Assembly: GCA_036383255.1 (NCBI GenBank)
Contig: DASVOS010000004.1
Location: forward strand, 248,001 to 312,000
Reading direction: 5' to 3'
Source: Gammaproteobacteria bacterium
GTDB lineage: Bacteria > Pseudomonadota > Gammaproteobacteria > Natronospirales > REEB76
DNA length: 64,000 nt
Position numbers and translations under genes: made by a program. Below, in pieces: positions 35,954-44,465 of the stretch. A model generated the notes under the pieces. That model did no database searches. It was not told the origin of the DNA and saw only the letters and a program-made list of their open reading frames with translations. Each line of letters opens with the position of its first letter. Position 1 is the stretch's first letter.

Positions 35954-36165
35954 AGAACCGCATCCACGTGCTGCGCGCCGAGCGCCGCTGGACCCAGGCG
36001 GAGCTGGCGGAGCGCCTCAACGTCTCGCGCCAGACCATCAATGCGCTGGAGACCGAGAAATACGATCCCAGCCTGCAGCTCGCGTTCAGCATCTCGCGGC
36101 TGTTCGGCCGCCCCATGGATGAGATCTTCCTGTTCGAGGCGGATGCCGCTCCGCCCAATCCCTGA
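35950..36165 (+). CDS. Short XRE-family transcription regulator (YozG-like)
   Basis: The 71-residue protein is a single helix-turn-helix (IHVLRAERRWTQAELAERLNVSRQTINALE), followed by DPSLQLAFSISRLFGRPMDEIFLFE, the ending typical of small HTH_3 regulators. The start is GTG 35950, which overlaps the stop of the membrane gene as GTGA. It probably binds the palindromes upstream of that gene and represses its own operon. The alpha/beta hydrolase follows after 16 bases. Confidence 0.9.
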   Translation: MKNRIHVLRAERRWTQAELAERLNVSRQTINALETEKYDPSLQLAFSISRLFGRPMDEIFLFEADAAPPNP

Positions 36166-36181
36166 AACGGAACGCCACGAC

Positions 36182-37684
36182 ATGCGCAAACACCGCTCCC
36201 TGCCCATGCGCGCCGCCCGCGTGCAGACCCTGATCCTGCTCTATGGACTCGCGGCCTTCGCCGCCACCGCCGCGGGCCGCGCCGCCCATGCCGCGCCGCT
36301 GGAGTTCCACGAGTGCCAGATCGGTGCGGCGGATGCCGCCACGCACCTGCAGGCGCGCTGCGCCACCTTCATGGTGCCGGAGGACCGGCAGCATCCGGGC
36401 GGCAAGCAGGTCGGGCTCAAGGTCGCGCTGCTCAAGGCGCGCAGCAGCCAGGCCCAGCCCGACGCGTTCTTCTACATCGCCGGCGGCCCGGGCCAGGCCT
36501 CCACCGAGTCCTTCGTGCAGGAGGCGGCGGCCTTCGACCGCATCCGCAGCGAACGGGACGTGGTGCTGGTGGACCAGCGCGGCACCGGCGGCTCCAACCG
36601 CATGGACTGCCCGAAGCTCGCAGCGGACGTCGAGTCCGGCGACACCGCCATCGCCGAGGCGGCGGCCAACTGCCTCAGGCAGCTTCCCGGCGACCCGCAT
36701 TTCTACACCACCAGCGTGGCGGTGCAGGACCTGGATGCGGTGCGCGCCGCCATGGGCTATGCCAGCGTGGACCTGTATGGCATCTCCTACGGCACGCGGG
36801 TGGCGCTGCAGTACTTGCGCGCCTATCCCGAGCACACCCGCAGCGTGGTGCTGGACGGCGTGGTGCCGGCGGACCTGGCGCTCGGGCCGGACGTGTCGCT
36901 GGACGCGCAACGCTCCCTCGGGCTCATCTTCACCCGCTGTGGCCAGGACCCGGCCTGCCACCAGGCCTTCCCCGACCCGGCCGCGGACTTCGCCGCCCTG
37001 CAGAGGGAACTCACGGCGCGCCCCGCCGCCGTCACCCTGCGCGACCCGCTGGACGGCTCGCCCCGCAGCGAGACCCTCACCTGGGAGAAAGTGGCTGGGG
37101 CGGTGAGACTCATGAGCTACCAGAGCGAGACCGCTTCGCTCCTGCCGTTGCTCATCCACCAGGCCGCCGCCGGGCACGACTACGCACCGCTCATGGCCAC
37201 CGCGCTCATCTTCACCGGTGAGATCCAGGAGAGCTTCGCCGAGGGCATGTCCTCCTCGGTGCTCTGCACCGAGGACGCACCGTTCCTGGCGCCGGACGCG
37301 GCCCACGCCGCCGCGCTCAAGGACACTTATCTGGGCGCCGCCACCCTCGACGTGCTCGTGAAGTCGTGCAAGGTCTGGCCGCGGGGCGTGATGGCGCCGG
37401 ATTTCAAACAGCCGGTGAGGTCCGAGAAGCCGGTGCTGCTGCTCTCGGGCGAGGACGATCCCATCACGCCGCCGGCGAACGCCGCGCGCGCCGCCAGGAC
37501 GCTCTCCAACAGCCTCGCGCTGGTGGTGCCGGGCCAGGGCCACGGCAACGTGTTCCGCGGCTGCGTGCCGCGCATCGTGAGCCAGTTCGTGGACGCTGCC
37601 GCGGTCAAAGGCCTGGACACGACCTGCGTCAAAGACATGAAACCCTTCCCCTTCTTCGTGAATTTCTCGGGGCCGAAACCATGA
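36182..37684 (+). CDS. Secreted alpha/beta hydrolase with TAP-like C-terminus
   Basis: The 500-residue protein has an N-terminal signal-like helix (about residues 15-38, ending AAHA). The catalytic serine is in GISYGTR (about residue 203), the aspartate in SGEDDPITPP and the histidine in GQGHGN. AGGPGQAS is the oxyanion loop. The C-terminal part matches the TAP-like domain of tripeptidyl aminopeptidases, so cleavage of N-terminal residues from peptides in the periplasm is the best guess. The end overlaps the ABC ATPase start by four bases (ATGA), so the hydrolase is in an operon with that exporter. Confidence 0.85.
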   Translation: MRKHRSLPMRAARVQTLILLYGLAAFAATAAGRAAHAAPLEFHECQIGAADAATHLQARCATFMVPEDRQHPGGKQVGLKVALLKARSSQAQPDAFFYIAGGPGQASTESFVQEAAAFDRIRSERDVVLVDQRGTGGSNRMDCPKLAADVESGDTAIAEAAANCLRQLPGDPHFYTTSVAVQDLDAVRAAMGYASVDLYGISYGTRVALQYLRAYPEHTRSVVLDGVVPADLALGPDVSLDAQRSLGLIFTRCGQDPACHQAFPDPAADFAALQRELTARPAAVTLRDPLDGSPRSETLTWEKVAGAVRLMSYQSETASLLPLLIHQAAAGHDYAPLMATALIFTGEIQESFAEGMSSSVLCTEDAPFLAPDAAHAAALKDTYLGAATLDVLVKSCKVWPRGVMAPDFKQPVRSEKPVLLLSGEDDPITPPANAARAARTLSNSLALVVPGQGHGNVFRGCVPRIVSQFVDAAAVKGLDTTCVKDMKPFPFFVNFSGPKP

Positions 37685-38409
37685 TCGAAGTGACCGACCT
37701 GCAGAAGAGCTTCGGCGCCGTACAGGCCGTCCAGGGCGTGAGTTTCTCCGCGCCGGACGGCCGCATCACCGGCCTGCTCGGCCCCAACGGCGCGGGCAAG
37801 TCCACCACCCTGCGCATCGTCTCCACGGTGCTCAAGCCCGGCGCCGGCACGGTGCGGGTGGACGGCGCCGACGTGACGGCGGACGGCAACCGCGCGCGCA
37901 TGGCGCTGGGGGTGCTGCCGCACCTCAGTGGCCTCTACCCGCGCCTCACGGCACGGGAGAACATCCGCTACTACGGCGAACTCAACGGCATCTCCGGCGA
38001 GGCGCTCAAGCGCCGCATCGCCGAGCTGGTGGAGCTCCTGGAGATCGGCGAGTTCGCCGACCGCCCGGCCAAGGGCTTCTCCCAGGGCCAGAAAATCAAG
38101 GTCGCGCTGGCCCGCGCCATGGTGCACGGCCCTCGCAACCTGGTGCTGGATGAGCCCACCAACGGCCTGGACGTGATGGCCACCCGCGCACTGCGGGCGC
38201 TCATCCGCAAGCTGCGCGACGCCGGGCACTGCGTGCTGTTCTCCAGCCACGTGATGCAGGAGGTGGCGGCGCTCTGCGACGGCATCGTCATCATCGCCCA
38301 CGGCCGCATCGTGGCCCGTGGCACGCCGGACGAGCTGCGCAAGCTGACCGGAGAGAGCGACCTGGAGGAGGCCTTCGTGAAGCTGTGCGGCGCGGAGGTG
38401 GCGGCATGA
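37681..38409 (+). CDS. ABC transporter ATP-binding protein, NatA-like
   Basis: The 242-residue ATPase has Walker A GPNGAGKST, the signature FSQGQKIKVALARAM, Walker B NLVLDEP and the H-loop FSSHVMQEV. The fairly short, NatA/CcmA-like form and the next gene suggest a sodium or peptide/lipid exporter, but the cargo is unknown. The start overlaps the hydrolase stop by four bases, and the stop overlaps the permease start in ATGA. Confidence 0.9.
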   Translation: MIEVTDLQKSFGAVQAVQGVSFSAPDGRITGLLGPNGAGKSTTLRIVSTVLKPGAGTVRVDGADVTADGNRARMALGVLPHLSGLYPRLTARENIRYYGELNGISGEALKRRIAELVELLEIGEFADRPAKGFSQGQKIKVALARAMVHGPRNLVLDEPTNGLDVMATRALRALIRKLRDAGHCVLFSSHVMQEVAALCDGIVIIAHGRIVARGTPDELRKLTGESDLEEAFVKLCGAEVAA

Positions 38410-39581
38410 ACTTGCGTAAATACCTTGCGGTCTTCTACAAGGAAGCCGTCGACAACCTGAGGGACCGCCGCACGCTGCTCACGGTGCTGGTGTTCGGCCC
38501 GCTGTTCGGGCCCCTGTTCTACACCATCATGATGAGCACGGTCATCAACCGCCAGGTGGCGGACCTGGACCAGAGTTACACGCTCGCGGTGCAGGGCGCC
38601 GAGCGCGCGCCGGGGCTCATGGACTACATCCACCAGCACAACATGAAGACCGAGGCGGCGCCCGCGGACCCGCGTACGGCGGTCAAGACCGGCAAGCTGG
38701 ACGTGGTGCTGGTGGTGCCGGAGGGCTACGCGCAGGCCTTCGCTGCCGGCAAGCCCGCGGCGGTGCAGCTCATCATGGACAAGTCGCGCGATACCTCCGC
38801 CAAGAACATCGGCCGGGCCCGCGGCGTGGTGGAGGATTACGCGCGCTCGGTGGCGGTGCTGCGCCTCTTGGCGCGCGGCGTGGATCCGCGCGCCGTGGAA
38901 CCGGTGGTGGTGGAGAACGCCGACGTGTCCACGCCCCAGTCCCGCGCGGTGCTGCTGCTCGGCATGATGCCGTACTTCCTGCTGTTCGCCGCCATCCTCG
39001 GCGCGTTCTACCTCGCCATCGACAGCACCGCCGGCGAGCGCGAGCGCGGTTCGCTGGAACCCCTGCTCACCACCGCGGTGCCGCGCAGCACCCTGGTGCT
39101 GGGCAAGCTCTCGGCGGTGACGCTGTTCTCGGCGGTCTCCCTGTTCATCGACATCGCGGCGCTGCTGTGGTGCCAGCGGCTGATCCCGGCGGCCAAGGTC
39201 GGCATCTCGGTGGACATCACGCCCGCCAACGCGCTCATCACCTTCCTGGTGTGCCTGCCGTTCTGCCTGTTCATCGCCGGCCTGTTGTCGGTGGTGGCTT
39301 CCTTCACCAAGAGTTACAAGGAAGCCCAGACCTGGCTCTCCTTCATCATGCTGGTGCCGCTGGTGCCGGTGATGGGCCTGATCCTGTTCCCCATGGAACC
39401 CTCCTGGTGGATGATGCTGTTGCCCTCCATGAGCCAGGACGTGCTCATCACCGCGCTCATCAAGGGCGATGCTCTGAAACCGCTGTTCGTGGTGCTCTCC
39501 GTCGTGAGCACCCTGGTGGCGGGCTTCGGCCTGACCGGTCTCGCCATCTGGCTCTATCGGCGCGAGCGGATCCTGGGTTAA
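38406..39581 (+). CDS. ABC-2 type permease, NatB-like
   Basis: The 391-residue membrane protein has one helix near the N-terminus, an extracytoplasmic domain of about 150 residues (VVLVVPEGYAQAFAAGKPAAVQL) and five to six C-terminal helices. DSTAGERERGSLEPLLTT is the coupling region typical of NatB permeases. It forms an exporter with the ATPase upstream. NatAB of Bacillus exports sodium, but other members carry peptides or toxins, so the cargo remains open. A full foldback repeat lies 33 bases after the stop. Confidence 0.9.
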   Translation: MNLRKYLAVFYKEAVDNLRDRRTLLTVLVFGPLFGPLFYTIMMSTVINRQVADLDQSYTLAVQGAERAPGLMDYIHQHNMKTEAAPADPRTAVKTGKLDVVLVVPEGYAQAFAAGKPAAVQLIMDKSRDTSAKNIGRARGVVEDYARSVAVLRLLARGVDPRAVEPVVVENADVSTPQSRAVLLLGMMPYFLLFAAILGAFYLAIDSTAGERERGSLEPLLTTAVPRSTLVLGKLSAVTLFSAVSLFIDIAALLWCQRLIPAAKVGISVDITPANALITFLVCLPFCLFIAGLLSVVASFTKSYKEAQTWLSFIMLVPLVPVMGLILFPMEPSWWMMLLPSMSQDVLITALIKGDALKPLFVVLSVVSTLVAGFGLTGLAIWLYRRERILG

Positions 39582-39613
39582 ACACCGAAACAAGTCCAAC
39601 AGAACTACCACCC

Positions 39614-39734
39614 AAAGCGTCGCGAGCGACGGCAGGGCTAGGCGCGCGAGGCGAGCAGGAGGGAGTGCACATTTGAGTGCATGACCGACTGCGAGTCTGA
39701 AGCGCAACAACGCCCTGCCGAGCGCAGCAGCTTT
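39614..39734 (+). repeat. Foldback repeat, full 121-bp copy
   Basis: The element starts AAAGCGTCGCGAGCG and ends GAGCGCAGCAGCTTT. CGGCAGGGC (39630-39638) pairs with GCCCTGCCG (39712-39720), and TGCAC/GTGCA form an inner hairpin near 39666-39680. The flanks ACCACCC and GGGGTGGT also pair. A second full copy at 47122-47242 has the same length and differs only by about three substitutions and the six-base loop. It lies between the permease and the diguanylate cyclase gene. Confidence 0.9.
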
Positions 39735-39851
39735 GGGGTGGTATTAGGTTAAATATCCGCTGAACGGTAGTAATCCGGCGACAAGCCGCCCGACCCTGCG
39801 CCCCGCCTGTGGCACCCTGAGGCTGGGCGTATATCGCTTCTGGAAGGTCCC

Positions 39852-40991
39852 GTGGGCTGGAAACTGCTGCCGGAGGATGCCAAGCAGGCACTCAGGATCA
39901 AGCGCTTCTTCATGGCGGCGCTTTCCTACGTCATTTGGATCTCGCTCACCTATTACTGCTACTCCCTGGGCCTGGTGGACGTGACCCGCACCCAGTTCCT
40001 GCTGGCCGCCCTGCTCTGCCTCGTCTGCAACCTGGCCTTCTACGGCCTCATCCGCTCCGGCCTCAACCATTATTGGCCCGACCCCAGCCTCACGCTGCCG
40101 CAGATGGTGGTGGCCACTTTCTGGGTGATGCTGCTGATGGCTCTCGCGCCGAAGGTGCGCGGCATCCTGCTGCTGCTCTACGTGGTGGTGTTCCTGTTCG
40201 GCGTGTTCCGCCTGCGGCGGCGCGAGTACCTCTCGCTCACCGCGCTGGTGGTCACCGGCTACGGCTTCGTGGTGCTGCGCGACGTGTACCGCCAGGACAA
40301 CGGCATCCCGCTGCCGCTGGAGGCGCTGCAGTTCGTGGTGCTCTCGGTCACGCTCATCTGGCTCGCGTTCTTCGGCAGCTACGTCGGCAAGCTGCGCGAG
40401 ACCGTGTCCCGGCGCAACGCGGAACTGAACGCCGCGCTCGCCAAGAACCGGCGGCTCGCCATCCATGACGACCTCACCGGCACCTACAACCGCCGCCACA
40501 TCATGCAGATCCTGGAGCAGGAGCAGCTGCGCGCGCAGCGCACCGGCCGCGGCTTCAGCCTCTGCCTCATGGACCTGGACCACTTCAAGGAAGTGAACGA
40601 CCGCCACGGCCATCTGGGCGGCGACGAGGTGCTGCAGCAGTTCGCGGTGCGCGTGCTCGCGGAGGTCCGCGCGCTCGACCGGATGGGCCGCGACGACGCG
40701 GACGGCGCCGAGGGCGGCCAGAACTTCGGGCGCTACGGCGGCGAGGAGTTCCTGCTGGTGATGCCCGAGACCAGCCTCGACGGCGCGCACATGTGCGTGG
40801 ACCGCATCCGCCGCCGCGTGGCGGAGATGCCCTTCCAGGCCGCCGGCGTGCCGGTGCAGCTCACGGTGTCCTGCGGCATCGCTGCGTTCCGCCCCGGCGA
40901 TGACCTGCGCGCCAGCCTCGCGCGCGCCGACCAGGCGCTGTACCAGGCCAAGCAGGCGGGCCGCGACCGGGTGAAGACCGCTCACGCCTGA
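39852..40991 (+). CDS. Membrane-bound diguanylate cyclase
   Basis: The 379-residue protein has six helices in its first 190 residues, a short coiled-coil linker (LRETVSRRNAELNAALAKNRRL) and a GGDEF domain with the active-site motif GGEEF near residue 296. No RxxD I-site precedes the motif, so product inhibition is not expected. It should make cyclic-di-GMP from two GTP. GTG at 39852 has GGAAGG upstream. The domain carries an unusual insertion rich in glycine and aspartate (RMGRDDADGAEGGQ) just before the motif. Confidence 0.9.
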   Translation: MGWKLLPEDAKQALRIKRFFMAALSYVIWISLTYYCYSLGLVDVTRTQFLLAALLCLVCNLAFYGLIRSGLNHYWPDPSLTLPQMVVATFWVMLLMALAPKVRGILLLLYVVVFLFGVFRLRRREYLSLTALVVTGYGFVVLRDVYRQDNGIPLPLEALQFVVLSVTLIWLAFFGSYVGKLRETVSRRNAELNAALAKNRRLAIHDDLTGTYNRRHIMQILEQEQLRAQRTGRGFSLCLMDLDHFKEVNDRHGHLGGDEVLQQFAVRVLAEVRALDRMGRDDADGAEGGQNFGRYGGEEFLLVMPETSLDGAHMCVDRIRRRVAEMPFQAAGVPVQLTVSCGIAAFRPGDDLRASLARADQALYQAKQAGRDRVKTAHA

Positions 40992-41059
40992 GACGTCCCG
41001 CGTCTATATGAGGAGTCCCGGTTGTGGGAGACTGATCGCCTCTCACAGGGGGCGTGCGC

Positions 41060-42340
41060 GTGAACTCCTCAGTCCATCAGGCCGAAGACCTGCTGTTCAC
41101 GATCATGGTCCAGCTCATCGTCATGATCCTGGCGGCGCGGCTCATGCACACGCTGGCGCGCCGGCTCGGCCAGCCGGGCGTGGTGGGCGAGATCGTCGCG
41201 GGCCTCATGCTCGGCCCCTCCCTGCTCGGCCACCTCTTCCCGCAGGCCTCCCTGGCGCTGTTCGGCGCGCACGTGCCGCCGACCATACCGATCATCAGCC
41301 AGATCGGCCTCATCTTCCTCATGTTCCAGATCGGCCTCGACGCGGAGTTCCACCTGCTGAGCCAGCCGCGCAACCGCCGCGGCGTGCTGGTGGTGGCGGC
41401 CGCCTCCATCGGCGTGCCGCTGATGCTCGGCTTCATGGTGGGTCAGTGGTCGGCGCCCGCGCTGGTGCCGGACGCCGGCCCGCTGCCGTTCAGCCTGTTC
41501 TGCGGCGTGGCGCTCGCCATAACCGCCATGCCGGTGCTGGGACGCATCATGCGCGAGTTCGCCCTGGGCGAGACCGCCGTCGGGGTGGTGGCGATCTCCG
41601 CCGCCGCCATCAACGACGTGGTGGGCTGGCTGCTGCTGGCGGGCGTGGCCGCCTACGCCGCCGCGCAGTTCTCCGGGCTGCACGTGCTCTGGCAGCTCGG
41701 TGCGCTGCTCGCGTTCGTGCTGGCCATGTACTGCGTGGTGCGACCGCTGGCGGCCTGGCTGGTGCGCCGCTACCCGCCGCGCCAGGGCCTGCTGCCTTCC
41801 AACCTCATGGCCATGGTGACGGCGCTGATCTTCCTGGCGGGCATCTGCACCTACAAGATCGGCATCTTCGCCATCTTCGGCGGCTTCGCCTTGGGGATGG
41901 TGTTCCAGCCCCACGCGGCCTTCGTGGAGGCCTGGCGCAAGCAGGTGGGCACGTTCGTGATGGTGTTCTTCCTGCCGGTGTTCTTCACCTTCACCGGCCT
42001 GCGCACCGATATCACCGCCCTCTCCAGCGGCGCCGCGCTCGGCTGGCTGGCCGTGATCCTCGCGGCGGGCATCGGCGGCAAGATACTGCCGGTGTATCTG
42101 GCGGGCCGCGCGGCAGGCTTCGACAACACCCAGTCCTGGATCTTGGGCTCGCTCATGAACACCCGGGGCCTGATGGAGCTCATCGCGCTCAACATCGGCT
42201 ATGACCTGGGCATCATCCCCCGGGACGCCTTCACCATGCTGGTGATCATGGCGGTGGTGACCAACCTCATGACCGGCCCGCTGCTGCGCCTGCTGCTGCC
42301 GCGCATGGGCCACGCGGTGCCGCGCGGCATCGAGGCCTGA
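41060..42340 (+). CDS. Cation:proton antiporter, CPA2 family (KefB/NapA type)
   Basis: The 426-residue membrane protein has about 12 helices. It shows GQPGVVGEIVAGLMLGPSLLG, LIFLMFQIGLDAEF, AITAMPVLGRIM and AAINDVVGW, the CPA2 motifs including the ion-binding ND pair. It exchanges sodium or potassium for protons. There is no C-terminal RCK domain, so it resembles NapA more than Kef channels. Two GTG codons compete; I chose 41060 because AGGGGG (41046-41051) is eight bases upstream, while the GTG at 41054 is too close to that site. Confidence 0.88.
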   Translation: MNSSVHQAEDLLFTIMVQLIVMILAARLMHTLARRLGQPGVVGEIVAGLMLGPSLLGHLFPQASLALFGAHVPPTIPIISQIGLIFLMFQIGLDAEFHLLSQPRNRRGVLVVAAASIGVPLMLGFMVGQWSAPALVPDAGPLPFSLFCGVALAITAMPVLGRIMREFALGETAVGVVAISAAAINDVVGWLLLAGVAAYAAAQFSGLHVLWQLGALLAFVLAMYCVVRPLAAWLVRRYPPRQGLLPSNLMAMVTALIFLAGICTYKIGIFAIFGGFALGMVFQPHAAFVEAWRKQVGTFVMVFFLPVFFTFTGLRTDITALSSGAALGWLAVILAAGIGGKILPVYLAGRAAGFDNTQSWILGSLMNTRGLMELIALNIGYDLGIIPRDAFTMLVIMAVVTNLMTGPLLRLLLPRMGHAVPRGIEA

Positions 42341-42343
42341 CGT

Positions 42344-43747
42344 TCAAACCTCTGCCGCCAGGCGGCTGTGCCGGATGCCGTAGGCGAAATACACCGCGAC
42401 GCCCAACAGCATCCAGGCGGCGAAGCCCGCCCACACGCCGAGCGGCAGGCCCCAGATCAGCCAGAGCGAGAACACCACGCCCACCGCCGGCACCCACGGT
42501 ACCCAGGGCACGCGGAAGCTGCGGGGCAACTCAGGCCGCGCGCGGCGCAGCATAACCACAGCGGCGCAGATGACGGCGAAGGCCGCCAGCATGCCGAAGT
42601 TAACGAGCTGCGCCACCACCGTGAGCGGGAAGAGGCCCGCTGCGATCGCCGTCACCACGCCCAAGACCAGCGTCGCCCGGTGCGGCGTGCGAAAGCGCGG
42701 GTGTACCGCCGCGAACCATCCCGGCAGGAGCCCGTCGCGGGACAGCGCGAAGCCGATGCGCGCCCCGGCCAGCATGTTCGCGAACAGCACGCTGGTGATG
42801 CCGGTGATGGCGGCCGCGGACACCGCCACCATGACCCAGCGCAGGCCGATGGCGGCGAACGCGTTCGCCACCGGCGCCGCGTTGTTGAGGGTCGAGGAAG
42901 GCACGATGCCCGTGAGCACCAGGGACATGCCGAGGTAGAGCACCATCGCTATCCCTAAGGACAACACCACCGCCCAGGGCAGGTCCCGCTGCGGGTCCTT
43001 CGCCTCCTCCGCCGCGGTGGTGAGGGTGTCGTAGCCGAACACCGCGAAGAACACCACCGCCGCCCCCGCCAGCACGCCGGAGAAGCCGAAGGGCATGAAC
43101 GGCGTCCAGTTCGCCGGCTCTATATAGGAGACGCCCGCGACGATCACCAGCAGCACGCCGCCGATCTTCACCGCCACGATGGCGGTGTTGAAGCGCGCGC
43201 CCCACTCCGTGCGGACCGTGAGCAGGAGAGCGATGGCGAGCGCCACCCCCGAGGCGATGAGGTCGAAGGCGTGGCCCGGCCCGCTGCCCGCCGCGCCCTG
43301 GGCCCAAGCGGGTAACTGGATGCCGGCTGCGCCGAGCAGGGCCTGCACATAGCCGGACCAGCCCGCCGCCACCACGGCGACGATGAGCGCGTAGCAGAGC
43401 AGGAGGTCCCAGCCCAGGAGCCAGGCGGCGAACTCCCCCAGCACCGCGTAGCCGTAGGTATAGGCGCTGCCGCTCACGGGCAGCATGCCGGCGAACTCCG
43501 CGTAGCAGAGCGCCGCCGCGGCGCTGGCGATGCCGGCGAGCACGAAGGACACGAGCACCGCCGGTCCCGCCTGGGTCGCCGCCACCACACCGGTCAACAC
43601 GAAGATGCCCACGCCGATGATGCCGCCGAGGCCGATGGCCGTGAGCTGCCAGAGGCCCAGCACGCGGCGGAACTGCCGGCCCTCCCCCGCCTCTCTCTGA
43701 AGCTGCTCGATGGACTTACGTCTGGAAAGCCGCGATCCCATCCCCAT
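42344..43747 (-). CDS. APC family amino acid permease (cationic amino acid transporter type)
   Basis: The 467-residue membrane protein has about 12-13 helices. The opening LGLWQLTAIGLGGIIGVGIFVLTG and GYDTLTTAAEEAKDPQRDLP match the YfnA/CAT group, which carries amino acids such as arginine, threonine or serine; the substrate is not determined here. I chose ATG 43747, because GGAG lies six bases before it. The frame is open a little further, to a GTG at 43759, which lacks a ribosome site. The end is four bases from the convergent antiporter gene. Confidence 0.88.
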   Translation of the reverse strand: MGMGSRLSRRKSIEQLQREAGEGRQFRRVLGLWQLTAIGLGGIIGVGIFVLTGVVAATQAGPAVLVSFVLAGIASAAAALCYAEFAGMLPVSGSAYTYGYAVLGEFAAWLLGWDLLLCYALIVAVVAAGWSGYVQALLGAAGIQLPAWAQGAAGSGPGHAFDLIASGVALAIALLLTVRTEWGARFNTAIVAVKIGGVLLVIVAGVSYIEPANWTPFMPFGFSGVLAGAAVVFFAVFGYDTLTTAAEEAKDPQRDLPWAVVLSLGIAMVLYLGMSLVLTGIVPSSTLNNAAPVANAFAAIGLRWVMVAVSAAAITGITSVLFANMLAGARIGFALSRDGLLPGWFAAVHPRFRTPHRATLVLGVVTAIAAGLFPLTVVAQLVNFGMLAAFAVICAAVVMLRRARPELPRSFRVPWVPWVPAVGVVFSLWLIWGLPLGVWAGFAAWMLLGVAVYFAYGIRHSRLAAEV

Positions 43748-43780
43748 GCTGGCCTCCACTTCGGCTATGCAGCTATCTCG

Positions 43781-44425
43781 CTATTCATCCACGCACAGAT
43801 AAGTGATTGTCCCGTCTGTCCTGACCTCATCCCGCTGCGCCACCTTGCCCAACTTGTGGCAGGTGCGGTTGGCGATGGAAAGATTCTTGGCTGGATCCCC
43901 CGTGTCGTTAACCACCACCGTCGCATAGGAGATACCCGACTTGGGTCGCGCCGTTGCGGCAGGTGCCGGGGCCGGGGCAGCTTCTGCCGCTGGCGCCATC
44001 TCGGCGGCTACCTTACGAGGAGGATCGTCGTCAGCGTAGACATAGATGATTTGCGCACGCAAGTTCTCGTCGGTATTAAGGACAGCTTCGGCGCCATCGG
44101 AGGTCAACGGCGCACTAGTCATCAGTTCGGAGGGCATGCTGACCTGGGAGCGATCCAGCACCACACCATTCGCGCCTACTTCGGCGGCGCCGCTACGCAG
44201 CTCTTGAATCAGATTGCCGACGCGCCCGCTATGTGTGAACTGATGCGCCTCGGCGGTGACGTAACCCACGTTCTCGGACTTTATAGGCGCGACGACGTAG
44301 AACCTCACCTCGTCCTCATCGATTTGTGGGCGAGTCTTCCCCGTCACTGCCCGTTCATGTGCCTGGTGGCAGCCCAGGACGAAGAACAGTGTCCCGACAA
44401 ATAGCATCGCATTGCGGATATTCAT
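43781..44425 (-). CDS. Lipoprotein of unknown function
   Basis: The 214-residue protein has a lipoprotein signal with lipobox VLGC near residue 17. The mature part holds EVRFYVVAPIKSENVGYVTAEAH and a stretch similar to SHOCT/DUF4156-like lipoproteins (LRSGAAEVGANGVVLDRSQ). An alanine-proline linker and a C-terminal cysteine pair (RTCHKL, YLCVDE) follow. Base composition is visibly less GC-rich than the neighbours, and more varied third positions are used, which may mean recent transfer. ATG 44425 has GAGGGGG just upstream. mnmE ends 40 bases before it. Confidence 0.75.
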   Translation of the reverse strand: MNIRNAMLFVGTLFFVLGCHQAHERAVTGKTRPQIDEDEVRFYVVAPIKSENVGYVTAEAHQFTHSGRVGNLIQELRSGAAEVGANGVVLDRSQVSMPSELMTSAPLTSDGAEAVLNTDENLRAQIIYVYADDDPPRKVAAEMAPAAEAAPAPAPAATARPKSGISYATVVVNDTGDPAKNLSIANRTCHKLGKVAQRDEVRTDGTITYLCVDE

Positions 44426-44465
44426 GATTTCCCCCTCATGACTGATACCCCCAACAAGTGTAGTC

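Noticed and set aside
39460-39891. Minus-strand frames across the foldback repeats that encode similar peptides (CCARQGVVAL)
   Set aside because: The similarity comes from the repeat DNA being nearly identical. There is no ribosome site, and the frames run into neighbouring genes.
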